A stretch of 64,000 bases of DNA from JACVRW01 sp034664125 (lineage in GTDB: Bacteria > Actinomycetota > Thermoleophilia > Solirubrobacterales > Thermoleophilaceae), in contig JAXDIG010000056.1 of NCBI GenBank assembly GCA_034664125.1, positions 4,941 through 68,940 on the forward strand, read 5' to 3'. Position numbers and translations under genes: made by a program. The notes below the pieces were generated by a model. The model made no database searches. It saw nothing but the letters and a program-made list of their open reading frames with translations, and had not been told where the DNA came from. This document shows positions 54,553 to 62,896 of the stretch, in pieces. Every line of letters starts with the position of its first letter. The first letter of the stretch is position 1.

Positions 54553-56511
54553 ATGGCCGACGAGGCCCGCCCTCCAGCTCCGCCCACCGCTCGCCCCCCG
54601 CGTGGCCCCAGGCCAGGCGACCCGCGCGCGGACCGGGCGCCTCAGAAGCCTCCGATGATCCCCTGGAGCGGGCGCCGTTTCGTGGTGATCCTGCTCGCCC
54701 TCTTCCTCCTCAACTGGGTCCTGGTCGCGGTGTTCGCGCCGGCCGAGAAGCGCATCCGGATCCCCTACAACCCCAACTTCATCCAGCAGGTGGAGAGGGG
54801 CAACGTCAAGGAGATCTCGTCCAAGGGCGACACGATCCAGGGCAAGTTCAAGAAGTCGGTCGAGTACAAGGGCGACAAGGCGGCGAGCTTTGAAACCGAG
54901 ATCCCGACGTTCGCCAACGACAACCAGCTCTCGAACCTGCTGACCGAGAAGCACGTCGTGATCAACGCCGAGTCGCCGAGCAGCCGCTCGCTGCTCGAGA
55001 CGATCCTGTTCTCGTTCGGCCCGACGATCCTGCTGGTCGCGCTGTTCGTGTTCCTGATGCGCCGGGTGGCCGGGGGTGGCGCGGGCGGCGGCGGTGTGCT
55101 CGGCCAGTTCGGGCGGTCGCGCGCCAAGCGCGTCGAGTCCGAGAGCCAGACGGTCACGTTCGAGGACGTCGCCGGCATCGAGGAGGCCAAGGAGCAGCTG
55201 GTCGAGGTCGTGGACTTCCTCAAGAACCCGCAGAAGTACCTCAGGCTGGGCGCCCGCATCCCGCGCGGGGTGCTGCTGGCGGGGCCGCCGGGCACCGGCA
55301 AGACGCTGCTCGCCCGCGCGGTCGCCGGCGAGGCCGGCGTGCCGTTCTTCTCGGCGTCGGCCTCGGAGTTCATCGAGGCGATCGTCGGCGTGGGCGCCTC
55401 GCGCGTGCGCGACCTGTTCAAGCAGGCCGAGGAGGCCGCCCCGGCGATCATCTTCATCGACGAGCTCGACGCGATCGGCCGCGCCCGCGGCGGTGCCGGC
55501 GGGGTGCTGGGCGGCCACGACGAGCGCGAGCAGACGCTCAACCAGATCCTCACCGAGATGGACGGCTTCGACCCCGCGGTGGGAGTGGTGGTCCTCGGCG
55601 CCACCAATCGCGCCGACGTGCTCGACCCGGCGCTGCTGCGCCCCGGCCGCTTCGACCGCCGCGTATTCGTCCAACCGCCGGACAGCGCCGGCCGCGAGCA
55701 GATATTGCGCGTGCACACGCGCTCGGTGCCGCTCGCCGACGACGTGAACCTGGCTCAGATCGCCCAGTCGACGCCGGGCATGGTCGGCGCCGAGCTGGCC
55801 AACCTGGCCAACGAGGCGGCACTGCTGGCCGCGAAGCGCGGTCACGACAGCGTGCAGCACTCGGACTTCACGGACGCGCTGGAGCAGATCATGCTCGGCG
55901 CCGCGCGCAAGCTGGTCCTGAGCGAAGAGGACCGCCGCCGGATCGCCTACCACGAGGGCGGCCACGCGATCGTCGGCATGCTCACGCCCGGAGCGGATCC
56001 GGTGCGCAAGGTGTCGATCATCCCGCGCGGGCAGGCGCTCGGCGTCACGGTGTCGACCCCGGAGGACGACCGCTTCAACTACTCCGAGGAGGAGCTGCGC
56101 GCAAAGATCCGCGTATCCTGCGGCGGTCGCGCGGCCGAGGAGATCGTGTACGACGAGCCGACCACGGGAGCGGAATCCGACATCCAGCAGGTCACGGGCA
56201 TCGCTCGCGGGATGGTCGAGCGCTGGGGCATGAGCCAGAAGGTCGGGTTCCTCGCCGTGGCTCCGAGGGACGGGGTGAGCCCGCTCCTACCCGGCGCCGA
56301 GCCGGTTTCGGAGGCCACCAAGGAGCTGATCGACGCCGAGGTGCGGCGCATCGTGGACGATGAGATCGACTTCGTGCGCCGCCTGCTCACGGACAACCGC
56401 GAGCGGCTGGACGCGCTGGCGGACGCCCTGCTCGAGAACGAGACGCTCGACGAGCTGGACGCCTACGCGGCCGCGGGGATCCCGCGCCAGCGCGAGACGG
56501 CTTCGGCTTGA
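54553..56511 (+). CDS. ftsH: ATP-dependent zinc metalloprotease FtsH
   Basis: A 652-residue membrane AAA+ protease. Two helices (FVVILLALFLLNWVLVAVF near residue 40; ILFSFGPTILLVALFVFLMR near 160) flank an extracytoplasmic domain. The AAA module has GPPGTGKTLLARA, IIFIDELDAIG and the SRH block RPGRFDRRVFV. The protease site is HEGGHAIVG with the third zinc ligand in TGAESDIQQVTG. The N-terminus is Pro-rich. It degrades membrane and regulatory proteins. nadC starts within its stop (TGATG), so they form an operon. Confidence 0.97.
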   Translation: MADEARPPAPPTARPPRGPRPGDPRADRAPQKPPMIPWSGRRFVVILLALFLLNWVLVAVFAPAEKRIRIPYNPNFIQQVERGNVKEISSKGDTIQGKFKKSVEYKGDKAASFETEIPTFANDNQLSNLLTEKHVVINAESPSSRSLLETILFSFGPTILLVALFVFLMRRVAGGGAGGGGVLGQFGRSRAKRVESESQTVTFEDVAGIEEAKEQLVEVVDFLKNPQKYLRLGARIPRGVLLAGPPGTGKTLLARAVAGEAGVPFFSASASEFIEAIVGVGASRVRDLFKQAEEAAPAIIFIDELDAIGRARGGAGGVLGGHDEREQTLNQILTEMDGFDPAVGVVVLGATNRADVLDPALLRPGRFDRRVFVQPPDSAGREQILRVHTRSVPLADDVNLAQIAQSTPGMVGAELANLANEAALLAAKRGHDSVQHSDFTDALEQIMLGAARKLVLSEEDRRRIAYHEGGHAIVGMLTPGADPVRKVSIIPRGQALGVTVSTPEDDRFNYSEEELRAKIRVSCGGRAAEEIVYDEPTTGAESDIQQVTGIARGMVERWGMSQKVGFLAVAPRDGVSPLLPGAEPVSEATKELIDAEVRRIVDDEIDFVRRLLTDNRERLDALADALLENETLDELDAYAAAGIPRQRETASA

Positions 56512-57332
56512 TGCTCGAGATCATCGATCGAGCCCTCGCGGAGGACGTGGGCGAGGGGGACCTCACCACGGCCGCGGTCGTGGAGCCGGGCGCGCGGGCG
56601 CGGGCGCGGATCTACCAGAAGGCGCCCGGCGCGCCGGCTGGGCTGCGCGTGGCGGAGAAGGTTTTCGAGCGCGTCGACCCCGAGCTGCGCTGGCACGCGC
56701 ACGCCGAGGAGGGCGAGTGGAGCGAGGGCGGCATGCTGGCCGAGCTGGCGGGCAGCGCGGGGTCGATACTGGCGGCCGAGCGGGTGGCGCTGAACTTCCT
56801 GGGCCGGCTCTCGGGGATCGCGACGCTGACGGCGCGCTACGTGGACGCGGTGGCCGGGACCGGCGTGCAGATCCTGGACACGCGCAAGACCACGCCGGGG
56901 CTGCGGGTGCTGGAGAAGGAGGCCGTGCGCGTAGGCGGCGGCGTGAGCCACCGCAACGGGCTGTTCGACGCGATCCTCGTGAAGGAGAACCACTCCGCGC
57001 TCGCCGGCGGCGTGGCGGTGGCCGCGCGGCTGGCGCTCGAGGCGGCGCCGCCAGGGATCCCGGTGGAGGTCGAGTGCGCCACGCTCGAAGACGTGGTGGG
57101 CGCGCTTGATGCCGGGGCCTCGCGGCTGCTGCTGGACAACATGACGCCCGAGCAGCTCAGCGGCGCGGTGGAGCTGGCCGGCAAGCGCGCCCAGCTGGAG
57201 GCGTCCGGGGGGATCACGCTGGAGACGATCCGCGCGGTGGCGGAAACCGGCGTGGACTACATCAGCGTGGGCGCGCTGACGCACTCGGCGCCGGCGCTGG
57301 ACGTGAGCCTGCTGCTCGAGCCGCTGGAATAA
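56511..57332 (+). CDS. nadC: Nicotinate-nucleotide pyrophosphorylase (quinolinate phosphoribosyltransferase)
   Basis: A 273-residue type II phosphoribosyltransferase that turns quinolinate and PRPP into nicotinate mononucleotide. EDVGEGDLTTAAVV, LNFLGRLSGIATLT, ILDTRKTTPGLRVLEK, GGGVSHRNGLFD and VKENHSALAGG are the substrate blocks, and VDYISVGALTHSAPALDVS closes the barrel. It completes de novo NAD synthesis with nadA, 0.9 kb downstream. nadB is not in the window. A GC hairpin follows the stop. Confidence 0.96.
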   Translation: MLEIIDRALAEDVGEGDLTTAAVVEPGARARARIYQKAPGAPAGLRVAEKVFERVDPELRWHAHAEEGEWSEGGMLAELAGSAGSILAAERVALNFLGRLSGIATLTARYVDAVAGTGVQILDTRKTTPGLRVLEKEAVRVGGGVSHRNGLFDAILVKENHSALAGGVAVAARLALEAAPPGIPVEVECATLEDVVGALDAGASRLLLDNMTPEQLSGAVELAGKRAQLEASGGITLETIRAVAETGVDYISVGALTHSAPALDVSLLLEPLE

Positions 57333-57339
57333 ACCATCT

Positions 57340-57355
57340 GGGGGCTCGCGCCCCC
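57340..57355 (+). terminator. Palindromic hairpin after nadC
   Basis: GGGGGC-TCGC-GCCCCC, 6-bp stem, 7 bp after the nadC stop, the same core as at 39748-39765. It also lies downstream of the convergent nrtR. Confidence 0.5.
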
Positions 57356-57444
57356 GGACCCCCGTGAAGATTGGCTTGGTTGCTGCGCCCGGGCCTGTTT
57401 GGCGCCACCGGGCGGCCGCATCCCCGTTTCTTGCTGTCCGTCGG

Positions 57445-58191
57445 TTAGGTCGACCGCGGCGGCCTGAGCACCGCGAAGGGGTCCGTGACCTCCAGGTCGC
57501 GCGACGCGAAGCGGTAGACCGCGGCTGGGCGGCCGCCCTCGGGCCCGGGGGCGCGCCGCTCGCCGGTGGGCTCCAGCAGACCCCGCCGCTCGAGCACCCG
57601 GCGCAGGTTGGTCGGGTCGACCGGGTAGCCGAGCGCGGCCGTGTAGATGGCGCTCAGCTCGGAGATCGAGAAGTGCTCGGGGGCGAGGGCGAAGCCGATG
57701 TTCGTGTAGGACAGCTTGGCGCGCAGCCGCTCGCGCCCGGCGAGGACGATCGCCTCGTGGTCGAAGGCCGGGCGGGGCAGCTGCTCGATCGAATGCCACG
57801 CCGTGTCCTCGGGCAGCTCGGGGTCGAGCCCGAGCGGCACGAGGCCCAGGTATGCGGTCGCGAGCTGCCACTCGTCGGGATGGCGGCCGGGCTCGCTCAG
57901 CGTCTCGAGCTGCTCGAGCCACGAGAGCTCCGCAACGTCGACCTTGCGAGCGAGGTGCGTGCGAATCGAGCGCTCGAGCGTGTCTCCCGGTCCGAGATAG
58001 CCGCCCGGCAGCGACCAGGCGCCGCTGAAGGGCTCCCGCGCTCGCTGCCAGAGCAGCACGCAAAGAGCGCCGTCGCGCACCTGTAGGACGACGGCGAGCG
58101 TGACGTGCGTTGGGGAGGACGCGTCCGGCGTCTCGCCGCCCGGCCGGGTTTTCGACTGCGAGTCGGAGACGGTGGTATCCTTCGGCGGCAT
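57445..58191 (-). CDS. nrtR: NrtR-like regulator: degenerate Nudix domain plus winged helix
   Basis: A 248-residue protein. Residues about 35-170 are a Nudix fold (VTLAVVLQVRDGALCVLLWQ; WSLPGGYLGPGDTLERSIRT), but the Nudix box is degenerate: the REUxEE segment reads THLARK, so it should bind rather than cleave its ligand. Residues about 180-235 form a winged helix (SISELSAIYTAALGYPVDPT and LRRVLERRGLLEPTG). This is the NrtR architecture, a repressor of NAD genes released by ADP-ribose or a related compound. It is divergent from nadA across a palindromic operator. ATG 58191 is chosen; TATGAT lies 9 nt upstream. Confidence 0.88.
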   Translation of the reverse strand: MPPKDTTVSDSQSKTRPGGETPDASSPTHVTLAVVLQVRDGALCVLLWQRAREPFSGAWSLPGGYLGPGDTLERSIRTHLARKVDVAELSWLEQLETLSEPGRHPDEWQLATAYLGLVPLGLDPELPEDTAWHSIEQLPRPAFDHEAIVLAGRERLRAKLSYTNIGFALAPEHFSISELSAIYTAALGYPVDPTNLRRVLERRGLLEPTGERRAPGPEGGRPAAVYRFASRDLEVTDPFAVLRPPRST

Positions 58192-58218
58192 CGGTTTTCG
58201 ATCATAGGTCAAAAACCG
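58192..58218. promoter_or_regulatory. Palindromic operator between nrtR and nadA
   Basis: CGGTTTT and AAAACCG arms enclose GA..TC and C..G pairs around the centre ATA, 27 bp in all with two mismatched pairs. It covers the nrtR -10 and lies 45 bp before nadA, fitting an NrtR site controlling both. Confidence 0.78.
58201..58206 (-). promoter_or_regulatory. -10 element, nrtR
   Basis: TATGAT on the minus strand, 9 nt before ATG 58191 and in the middle of the operator. Confidence 0.55.
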
Positions 58219-58263
58219 GTCGCGTGTCGCCAGACCGCAAGCGAGGATGCAAGCGAGGACCGC

Positions 58264-59280
58264 ATGAAGCCGATCGAGCTGCCCACCCTGTCGCCGGCCG
58301 CCGAGCCGGCCCTCGATGCTCAGCAGATCGCCCGCCTCCAGGACGAGGTGCGGGCCCTGGCCGAGGAGCGCAACGCCGTGATCCTCGCCCACAACTACCA
58401 GGTGCCCGAGGTCCAGGACGTGGCCGACTTCGTGGGCGACTCGCTCGGCCTGTCGCGCAAGGCGGCGGCCACGGACGCGGACGTGATCGCCTTTTGCGGC
58501 GTCCACTTCATGGCCGAGACAGCCTCGATCCTGAGCCCGGGCAAGACCGTGCTGCTGCCCGACCTCGACGCCGGCTGCTCCCTCGCCGACTCGATCACCG
58601 GCGACCAGCTACGCGCCTGGAAGGCAAAGTACCCCGGCGCGATCGTGGTGATGTACGTCAACACCACAGCCGAGGTGAAGGCTGAAACCGACTACTGCTG
58701 CACCTCGTCGAACGCGGTCCGGGTAGTCGAGCACATCCGCCGCGAGCACGGCGATGAGGTGGAGATCCTGTTCGGCCCCGACATGTGGCTGGGCGCCTAC
58801 GTGGAGCGCGTGACCGGCCGGCGCATGCATGTCTGGGACGGCGAGTGCCACGTCCACGCCGGCATCCGCCCGGCGGACATCTCCGCCGTCCGCGACGCCC
58901 ACCCCGATGCCGAGTTCATGATCCACCCCGAGTGCGGCTGCACCACCCAGGTGATGGAGTACGTGGCCGCCGGCGACGTCGACCCGCATCGCACCCACAT
59001 GCTGTCCACCAGCGGGATGCTCGACTTCGCTCGCGGCTCCGACGCGGACACCTTCATCGTCGCGACCGAGACGGGCATGCTGCACCCGCTCGCGAAGGAG
59101 AACCCGGCCAAGTCGTTCATCCCGGCCAACCGCGCGGCCGCCTGCCGGTACATGAAGATGATCACGCTGCCGAAGCTCCACGACGCGCTGCGCGACCTCC
59201 AGCCGCAGGTGCGGGTGGAGCCCGACCTCGCCGAGCGAGCCCGGGTGCCGATCGAACGCATGGTGGCGATCTCGCCCTAG
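58264..59280 (+). CDS. nadA: Quinolinate synthase NadA
   Basis: A 338-residue [4Fe-4S] enzyme condensing iminoaspartate and dihydroxyacetone phosphate into quinolinate. AVILAHNYQVPEVQDVADF is the N-terminal block. The cluster ligands are expected in FCGVHFMAETA, YCCTSSNA and PECGCTTQVM. LVEP-type end LAERARVPIERMVAISP. A direct repeat GCAAGCGAGGA (twice, before the start) includes a GAGGA that could serve as ribosome site for ATG 58264. It is divergent from nrtR and near nadC. Confidence 0.96.
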   Translation: MKPIELPTLSPAAEPALDAQQIARLQDEVRALAEERNAVILAHNYQVPEVQDVADFVGDSLGLSRKAAATDADVIAFCGVHFMAETASILSPGKTVLLPDLDAGCSLADSITGDQLRAWKAKYPGAIVVMYVNTTAEVKAETDYCCTSSNAVRVVEHIRREHGDEVEILFGPDMWLGAYVERVTGRRMHVWDGECHVHAGIRPADISAVRDAHPDAEFMIHPECGCTTQVMEYVAAGDVDPHRTHMLSTSGMLDFARGSDADTFIVATETGMLHPLAKENPAKSFIPANRAAACRYMKMITLPKLHDALRDLQPQVRVEPDLAERARVPIERMVAISP

Positions 59281-59363
59281 CGGGGCGCCATCTGGCGTCT
59301 CAAGCAGCAGCAGTGGAGGGCGGTCGAACCGGTCACCGACGGCGAATCGAATGTTGTGCATCC

Positions 59364-60470
59364 ATGCGATGTCGAATATTCGAGTCGTCGCGAAGCGGCC
59401 CGCCCGCCGGTCCGCGGCGCCGCCCCGGCTGCCACCCTTGGTCGCCGATGTTCGTCCTGCTGGCCGCTCTCGCGGTGATCCTGATGACCGCGGCGCCAGC
59501 CCGAGCCGCCGACCCCATCGACCACACCCAGGCGCCCGCGCCCGACGGCACCCCGGTCTGCGCGAAGTGGGTGCACGACCGCTATACGGTCGAGCGCGGC
59601 GGGCGCAGCTGGCCCACCTGGCACCCGCCGCGCGACCCGCGCTACCACTGCGCGTTCGGCCACGAGCACGGCTCGAACCCACGCGCGTTTCGGTTCTTCG
59701 CCCGCACCGGCATGCCCGCCTTCGGCCCGATCGGCGCCTATGCGGCCAGCGACGAGCCCCACGCCGGCTTCAAGGTCTTCGTGGTCAACGACGACCGCAA
59801 GGGGCTCGCCTGGATGGTCGTGCTGCACCAGGGGTCCGGGTCGCCGCGGCGCGGCACCGTCCGCTTCCATTCGCTGGAAACCTGGCTGTTCGCTCGCGAC
59901 GGACGACGGCTCGCCGCTCACACGCGCCACATGGCGGACTTCGGCGCCCCGGTCCCGAACTGCCCCGGCGCGCCGCTCGCCGCAAGCATGCGGCTGCTGC
60001 CGAGCCCGAGCTGCAGGTCCGTCTACGAGGAGTGGGACACCGCGCTGGACGTCGGCGGCGCGCTGCGCGGCAACCCGGGCTTTGCGATCGACAACGCGAT
60101 CACGCAGTTCGACCCAGCCAGCCCCGACCGGATCGTCTTCAACAAGGGCTTCGCCTGCGGCCCCAACGACCCGGCCGGGTGGGACTCCTACTGCAAGGGC
60201 GACAAGCGCACGGTCTTCCACCCGCGCTGGGTGGTGCGCAACCGCGGCCGCTCGCGCTTCCGCACGGACGCCTACGGGCGCCGCGCCCCCGCGGGCTTGC
60301 GCCAACTCGTCTCCCGGCGCCTGCGCATCGACCAGTCCGGCGAGTGCTGCGGGGCGGAGAACGCCTTCATCATGGAGCGCCCCAGCGACGGCGGCATCTA
60401 CCGGGCCGGCCGCGGGCTCAACTCGAGCAACTTCGAGTTCCCGGGCTACTGCGTGATCCGCTCGAACTAG
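59364..60470 (+). CDS. Exported protein of unknown function
   Basis: About 368 residues. The N-terminus has Arg residues followed by LLAALAVILMTAAPARAADP, a signal peptide cleaved near ARA. The mature part is rich in Trp, His, Arg and Cys (YHCAFGHEHGSNP, CPGAPLAAS, SGECCGAEN), suggesting disulfides. GEHGSNP-type and NKGFACGPND blocks look conserved but no family is recognised. ATG 59364 gives a charged n-region; ATG 59448 would leave a signal with almost none. It is convergent with a lipoprotein gene, sharing CTAG. Confidence 0.65.
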   Translation: MRCRIFESSRSGPPAGPRRRPGCHPWSPMFVLLAALAVILMTAAPARAADPIDHTQAPAPDGTPVCAKWVHDRYTVERGGRSWPTWHPPRDPRYHCAFGHEHGSNPRAFRFFARTGMPAFGPIGAYAASDEPHAGFKVFVVNDDRKGLAWMVVLHQGSGSPRRGTVRFHSLETWLFARDGRRLAAHTRHMADFGAPVPNCPGAPLAASMRLLPSPSCRSVYEEWDTALDVGGALRGNPGFAIDNAITQFDPASPDRIVFNKGFACGPNDPAGWDSYCKGDKRTVFHPRWVVRNRGRSRFRTDAYGRRAPAGLRQLVSRRLRIDQSGECCGAENAFIMERPSDGGIYRAGRGLNSSNFEFPGYCVIRSN

Positions 60471-60958
60471 CCCCAGCCGGCCGCGAGGCCGACGCTGAGC
60501 GTCCTATGCGCCGACCTGCCCTCTGCGTAGTGGGCCACCAGGCGGACCCGCGCGCTAACGGGGTGTCGCCCCGTCCAGTGGTAGCGGCCGCGCTCCGGAC
60601 GTACCCGCAGCGGCCCGTCGATCAGGCCCGCAGGCTGGAGGAACCCTTCGTAGTAGTCGACCCTGCCGTACTTGGTGATGCCGTAGGCGGCCGCGTCCAC
60701 CGAGGCCCGCCACCGTAGGGTCAGGGCCCTGCCTGCGATCGAGGCTTCGAGCCGACCTGCTCGTTTCGGCAGCCAGACGGCCAGGCCAACCCGGTCGCAC
60801 CGGATCGAGCTGGGCTGCGGGCAGGCCACACCCATGTGGATCCTCGCGAGCGGCAGTCGCGCGGAGCGCGCTGAGCGGGGGGAGTCAGTCACGGAGTCAC
60901 CACACCCGGCGACCGCCACCAGGACGGCAACGGCGAGCCATGTGAGCGGGGCCCCCAT
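60467..60958 (-). CDS. Predicted lipoprotein of unknown function
   Basis: A 163-residue protein. WLAVAVLVAVAGCGDS is a lipoprotein signal with Cys 19 as the lipidated residue. The mature part has one Cys pair (VACPQPSSIRCD) and a beta-rich look (RALTLRWRASVDAAAYGI; GRYHWTGRHPVSARVRLV). No domain is recognised. ATG 60958 has TATTCA 6 nt upstream. Its stop shares CTAG with the exported protein gene. Confidence 0.65.
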   Translation of the reverse strand: MGAPLTWLAVAVLVAVAGCGDSVTDSPRSARSARLPLARIHMGVACPQPSSIRCDRVGLAVWLPKRAGRLEASIAGRALTLRWRASVDAAAYGITKYGRVDYYEGFLQPAGLIDGPLRVRPERGRYHWTGRHPVSARVRLVAHYAEGRSAHRTLSVGLAAGWG

Positions 60959-60964
60959 GCCGCA

Positions 60965-60970
60965 TGAATA
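60965..60970 (-). promoter_or_regulatory. -10 element, lipoprotein gene
   Basis: TATTCA on the minus strand, 6 nt before ATG 60958; the last base departs from TANNNT. Confidence 0.35.
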
Positions 60971-61011
60971 CGAACGCGGCCGGAGGTCAGGTCCCGTGGG
61001 GTGTCAAGTCC

Positions 61012-61230
61012 CTAGACCTCGTCGTCCGGCGGCTGGCGCCGATCGCCTCCGTCGAGGCTGTTGACGCGCCCGCGCAGCTCGATCGCCGGAGACGAGCCGA
61101 GTCCCGCGCCGGCGAGCGCCAGCGCGGCGACCACCCAGGCCGCGGCGACGGCCAGTGGGGGACCGAAGAGGGTCACGGCGACCAAGGCGACCAACCCGAC
61201 CACCACCCACCCGCGTCCGCTCAGGCGCAC
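61012..61230 (-). CDS. Small membrane protein (72 residues)
   Basis: Starts with GTG 61230: VRLSGRGWVVVGLVALVAV, two hydrophobic helices (to about residue 45) and a polar C-terminus ending RRQPPDDEV. It is missed if only long ORFs are used, as the open frame continues far upstream. It is supported by a TACTCT box exactly 6 nt before GTG, the same promoter as the second flippase. Function unknown. It is divergent from the RibD-like gene. Confidence 0.6.
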   Translation of the reverse strand: MRLSGRGWVVVGLVALVAVTLFGPPLAVAAAWVVAALALAGAGLGSSPAIELRGRVNSLDGGDRRQPPDDEV

Positions 61231-61236
61231 TTCACC

Positions 61237-61242
61237 AGAGTA
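61237..61242 (-). promoter_or_regulatory. -10 element, small membrane protein
   Basis: TACTCT on the minus strand, 6 nt before GTG 61230, in the context GTTCGCGGCTACTCTGG, close to the promoter at 30363-30368. Confidence 0.55.
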
Positions 61243-61260
61243 GCCGCGAACCGCCCGAAG

Positions 61261-61266
61261 TAGGCT
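61261..61266 (+). promoter_or_regulatory. -10 element, RibD-like gene
   Basis: TAGGCT, 9 nt before ATG 61276, no Shine-Dalgarno. Confidence 0.5.
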
Positions 61267-61275
61267 CCGCGCCCA

Positions 61276-62010
61276 ATGCAGCTCCTGTATCCCGAGTGCC
61301 GCCCCACCTCTCCCCAAGAGCTTGCCTCCGGGCTGCGTCTCGCCGACAAGGCGCCCCCCGACCGGCCCTACCTCGTGCTCAACATGGTGTCCTCGCTCGA
61401 CGGCAAGGCCACCATCGACTGGCGCACCAAGGGCCTGTCGACGGAGCTCGACCGCGAGGTCTTCCACCGGCTGCGCACCCAGGCGGACGCCGTCATGGTC
61501 GGCGCCGGGACGGTGCGCGCCGAGCGCTACGGCCGCATGACGAAGTCCGACGAGCTGCGCGCCGCGCGCGAGCAGGAGGGCCTCGCGCCCGACCCGCTCG
61601 CCGTGGTCGTGAGCGCGCGTCTCGACCTCCACACCGATCTGCCACTGCTCAACGAGCCCGAGCAGCGGGTGGTGATCGCCACCGGATCGGATGCGACCCT
61701 GCCGGGCCTGGGGGAGCAGATCGTCTACGAGCGCATCGGCGACGACCTGCCCATGCTGATGGCGCGCCTGCGCCAGGAGTACGGCGTCCGCTCGGTCGTC
61801 TGCGAGGGCGGCCCCACGCTCAACTCCTACCTGCTCGCCGCAGGCCTGGTGGACGAGCTGTGGCTGACCCTCAACCCCAAGCTCGCCGGCGGCGCGGCGG
61901 CCCTCACGATCGTGGCCGGCCGCGAGCTGGTCGAGCCGGTGGACCTCGAGCCGCTGTCCATCGCCCATGGCGGCGGGGACCTGTTCACGCGCTGGCGCGT
62001 GAATCCGTAA
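61276..62010 (+). CDS. RibD C-terminal / dihydrofolate reductase-like NADPH reductase
   Basis: A 244-residue protein of the RibD_C family. YLVLNMVSSLDGKATID is the N-terminal substrate block, ADAVMVGAGTVRAERYG the central one, RSVVCEGGPTLNSYLLAAG the nucleotide-binding loop and VDELWLTLNPKLAGG the last strand. It lacks the deaminase domain of full RibD. Stand-alone members act as pyrimidine reductases in riboflavin synthesis or on other substrates. No other riboflavin gene is nearby. Confidence 0.87.
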   Translation: MQLLYPECRPTSPQELASGLRLADKAPPDRPYLVLNMVSSLDGKATIDWRTKGLSTELDREVFHRLRTQADAVMVGAGTVRAERYGRMTKSDELRAAREQEGLAPDPLAVVVSARLDLHTDLPLLNEPEQRVVIATGSDATLPGLGEQIVYERIGDDLPMLMARLRQEYGVRSVVCEGGPTLNSYLLAAGLVDELWLTLNPKLAGGAAALTIVAGRELVEPVDLEPLSIAHGGGDLFTRWRVNP

Positions 62011-62062
62011 AACCTGAGAAAAGCCCTGCAATTGCCGCTCCGAATCGGGGCGCCTGCTATCA

Positions 62063-62896
62063 ATGGACCGCCTCATGGCTTCCGTTCCCACGCAAGCGCA
62101 GACGGACCGTGCGCCGTCGCGCGCGCCCCGCGAAGACATCCCGGTCGTCGAGTTCCGCGACGTGACCAAGGTCTACGACGGCGGCTCCGTCGGCCTCGAG
62201 CGCGCCTCGCTGAAGATCGGCCGCGGCGAGTTCGTCTTCCTGGTCGGCCCCACCGGCTGCGGCAAGTCGACCTGCATCCGCCTGCTGATGAAGGAGCTGG
62301 AGCCGAGCAAGGGCGAGATCGACATCGCCGGCAAGACGCTGGGCCAGATCCCGCGCTCGCGGGTGCCCTACCTGCGGCGCAACATCGGCACCGTCTTCCA
62401 GGACTACAAGCTGCTGCCCAACCGCACGATCTACGACAACGTCGCCTACTCGCTGCAGGTGATCGGCGAGTCGCGCCAGGAGATCCGCCGGAAGGTTCCG
62501 GACATCCTGCGCATGGTCGGCCTGTCCACGAAGCTGCACAACCTCCCGGACGAGCTGTCCGGCGGCGAGCAGCAGCGCGTCTCGATCGCGCGCGCGTTCG
62601 TCAACCACCCGCCGCTGCTGCTGGCCGACGAGCCGACCGGCAACCTCGACCCCGAGACGTCGATCGGGATCATGCAGCTGATCTACCGCATCAACCGCAC
62701 CGGCACGACCGTGATCGTGGCGACCCACGACAAGGAGATGGTCGACAAGATGCGCCGGCGCGTGGTGGAGCTGCGCGAGGGCCGCATCGTGCGCGACGAG
62801 CAGTCGGGCCTCTACCGGCCCGACGAGTCCACGACCGAGTTCGCCATCCGCCTCCGCGGCGAGCTGGGCGTGGGAGCGGAAGGCCACCCGAACTGA
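62063..62896 (+). CDS. ftsE: Cell division ATP-binding protein FtsE
   Basis: A 277-residue ABC ATPase. After an extended N-terminus of about 30 residues the core reads VVEFRDVTKVYDGGSVGLER, Walker A FLVGPTGCGKSTCIRLLMKE, Q-loop VFQDYKLLPNRTIYDN, signature LSGGEQQRVSIARAFVNHPP and Walker B LLLADEPTGNLDPET. With FtsX it controls peptidoglycan hydrolases at the septum. ATG 62063 is used; ATG 62075 is possible, as a TATCAA box at 62058 overlaps the first ATG. Confidence 0.95.
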   Translation: MDRLMASVPTQAQTDRAPSRAPREDIPVVEFRDVTKVYDGGSVGLERASLKIGRGEFVFLVGPTGCGKSTCIRLLMKELEPSKGEIDIAGKTLGQIPRSRVPYLRRNIGTVFQDYKLLPNRTIYDNVAYSLQVIGESRQEIRRKVPDILRMVGLSTKLHNLPDELSGGEQQRVSIARAFVNHPPLLLADEPTGNLDPETSIGIMQLIYRINRTGTTVIVATHDKEMVDKMRRRVVELREGRIVRDEQSGLYRPDESTTEFAIRLRGELGVGAEGHPN

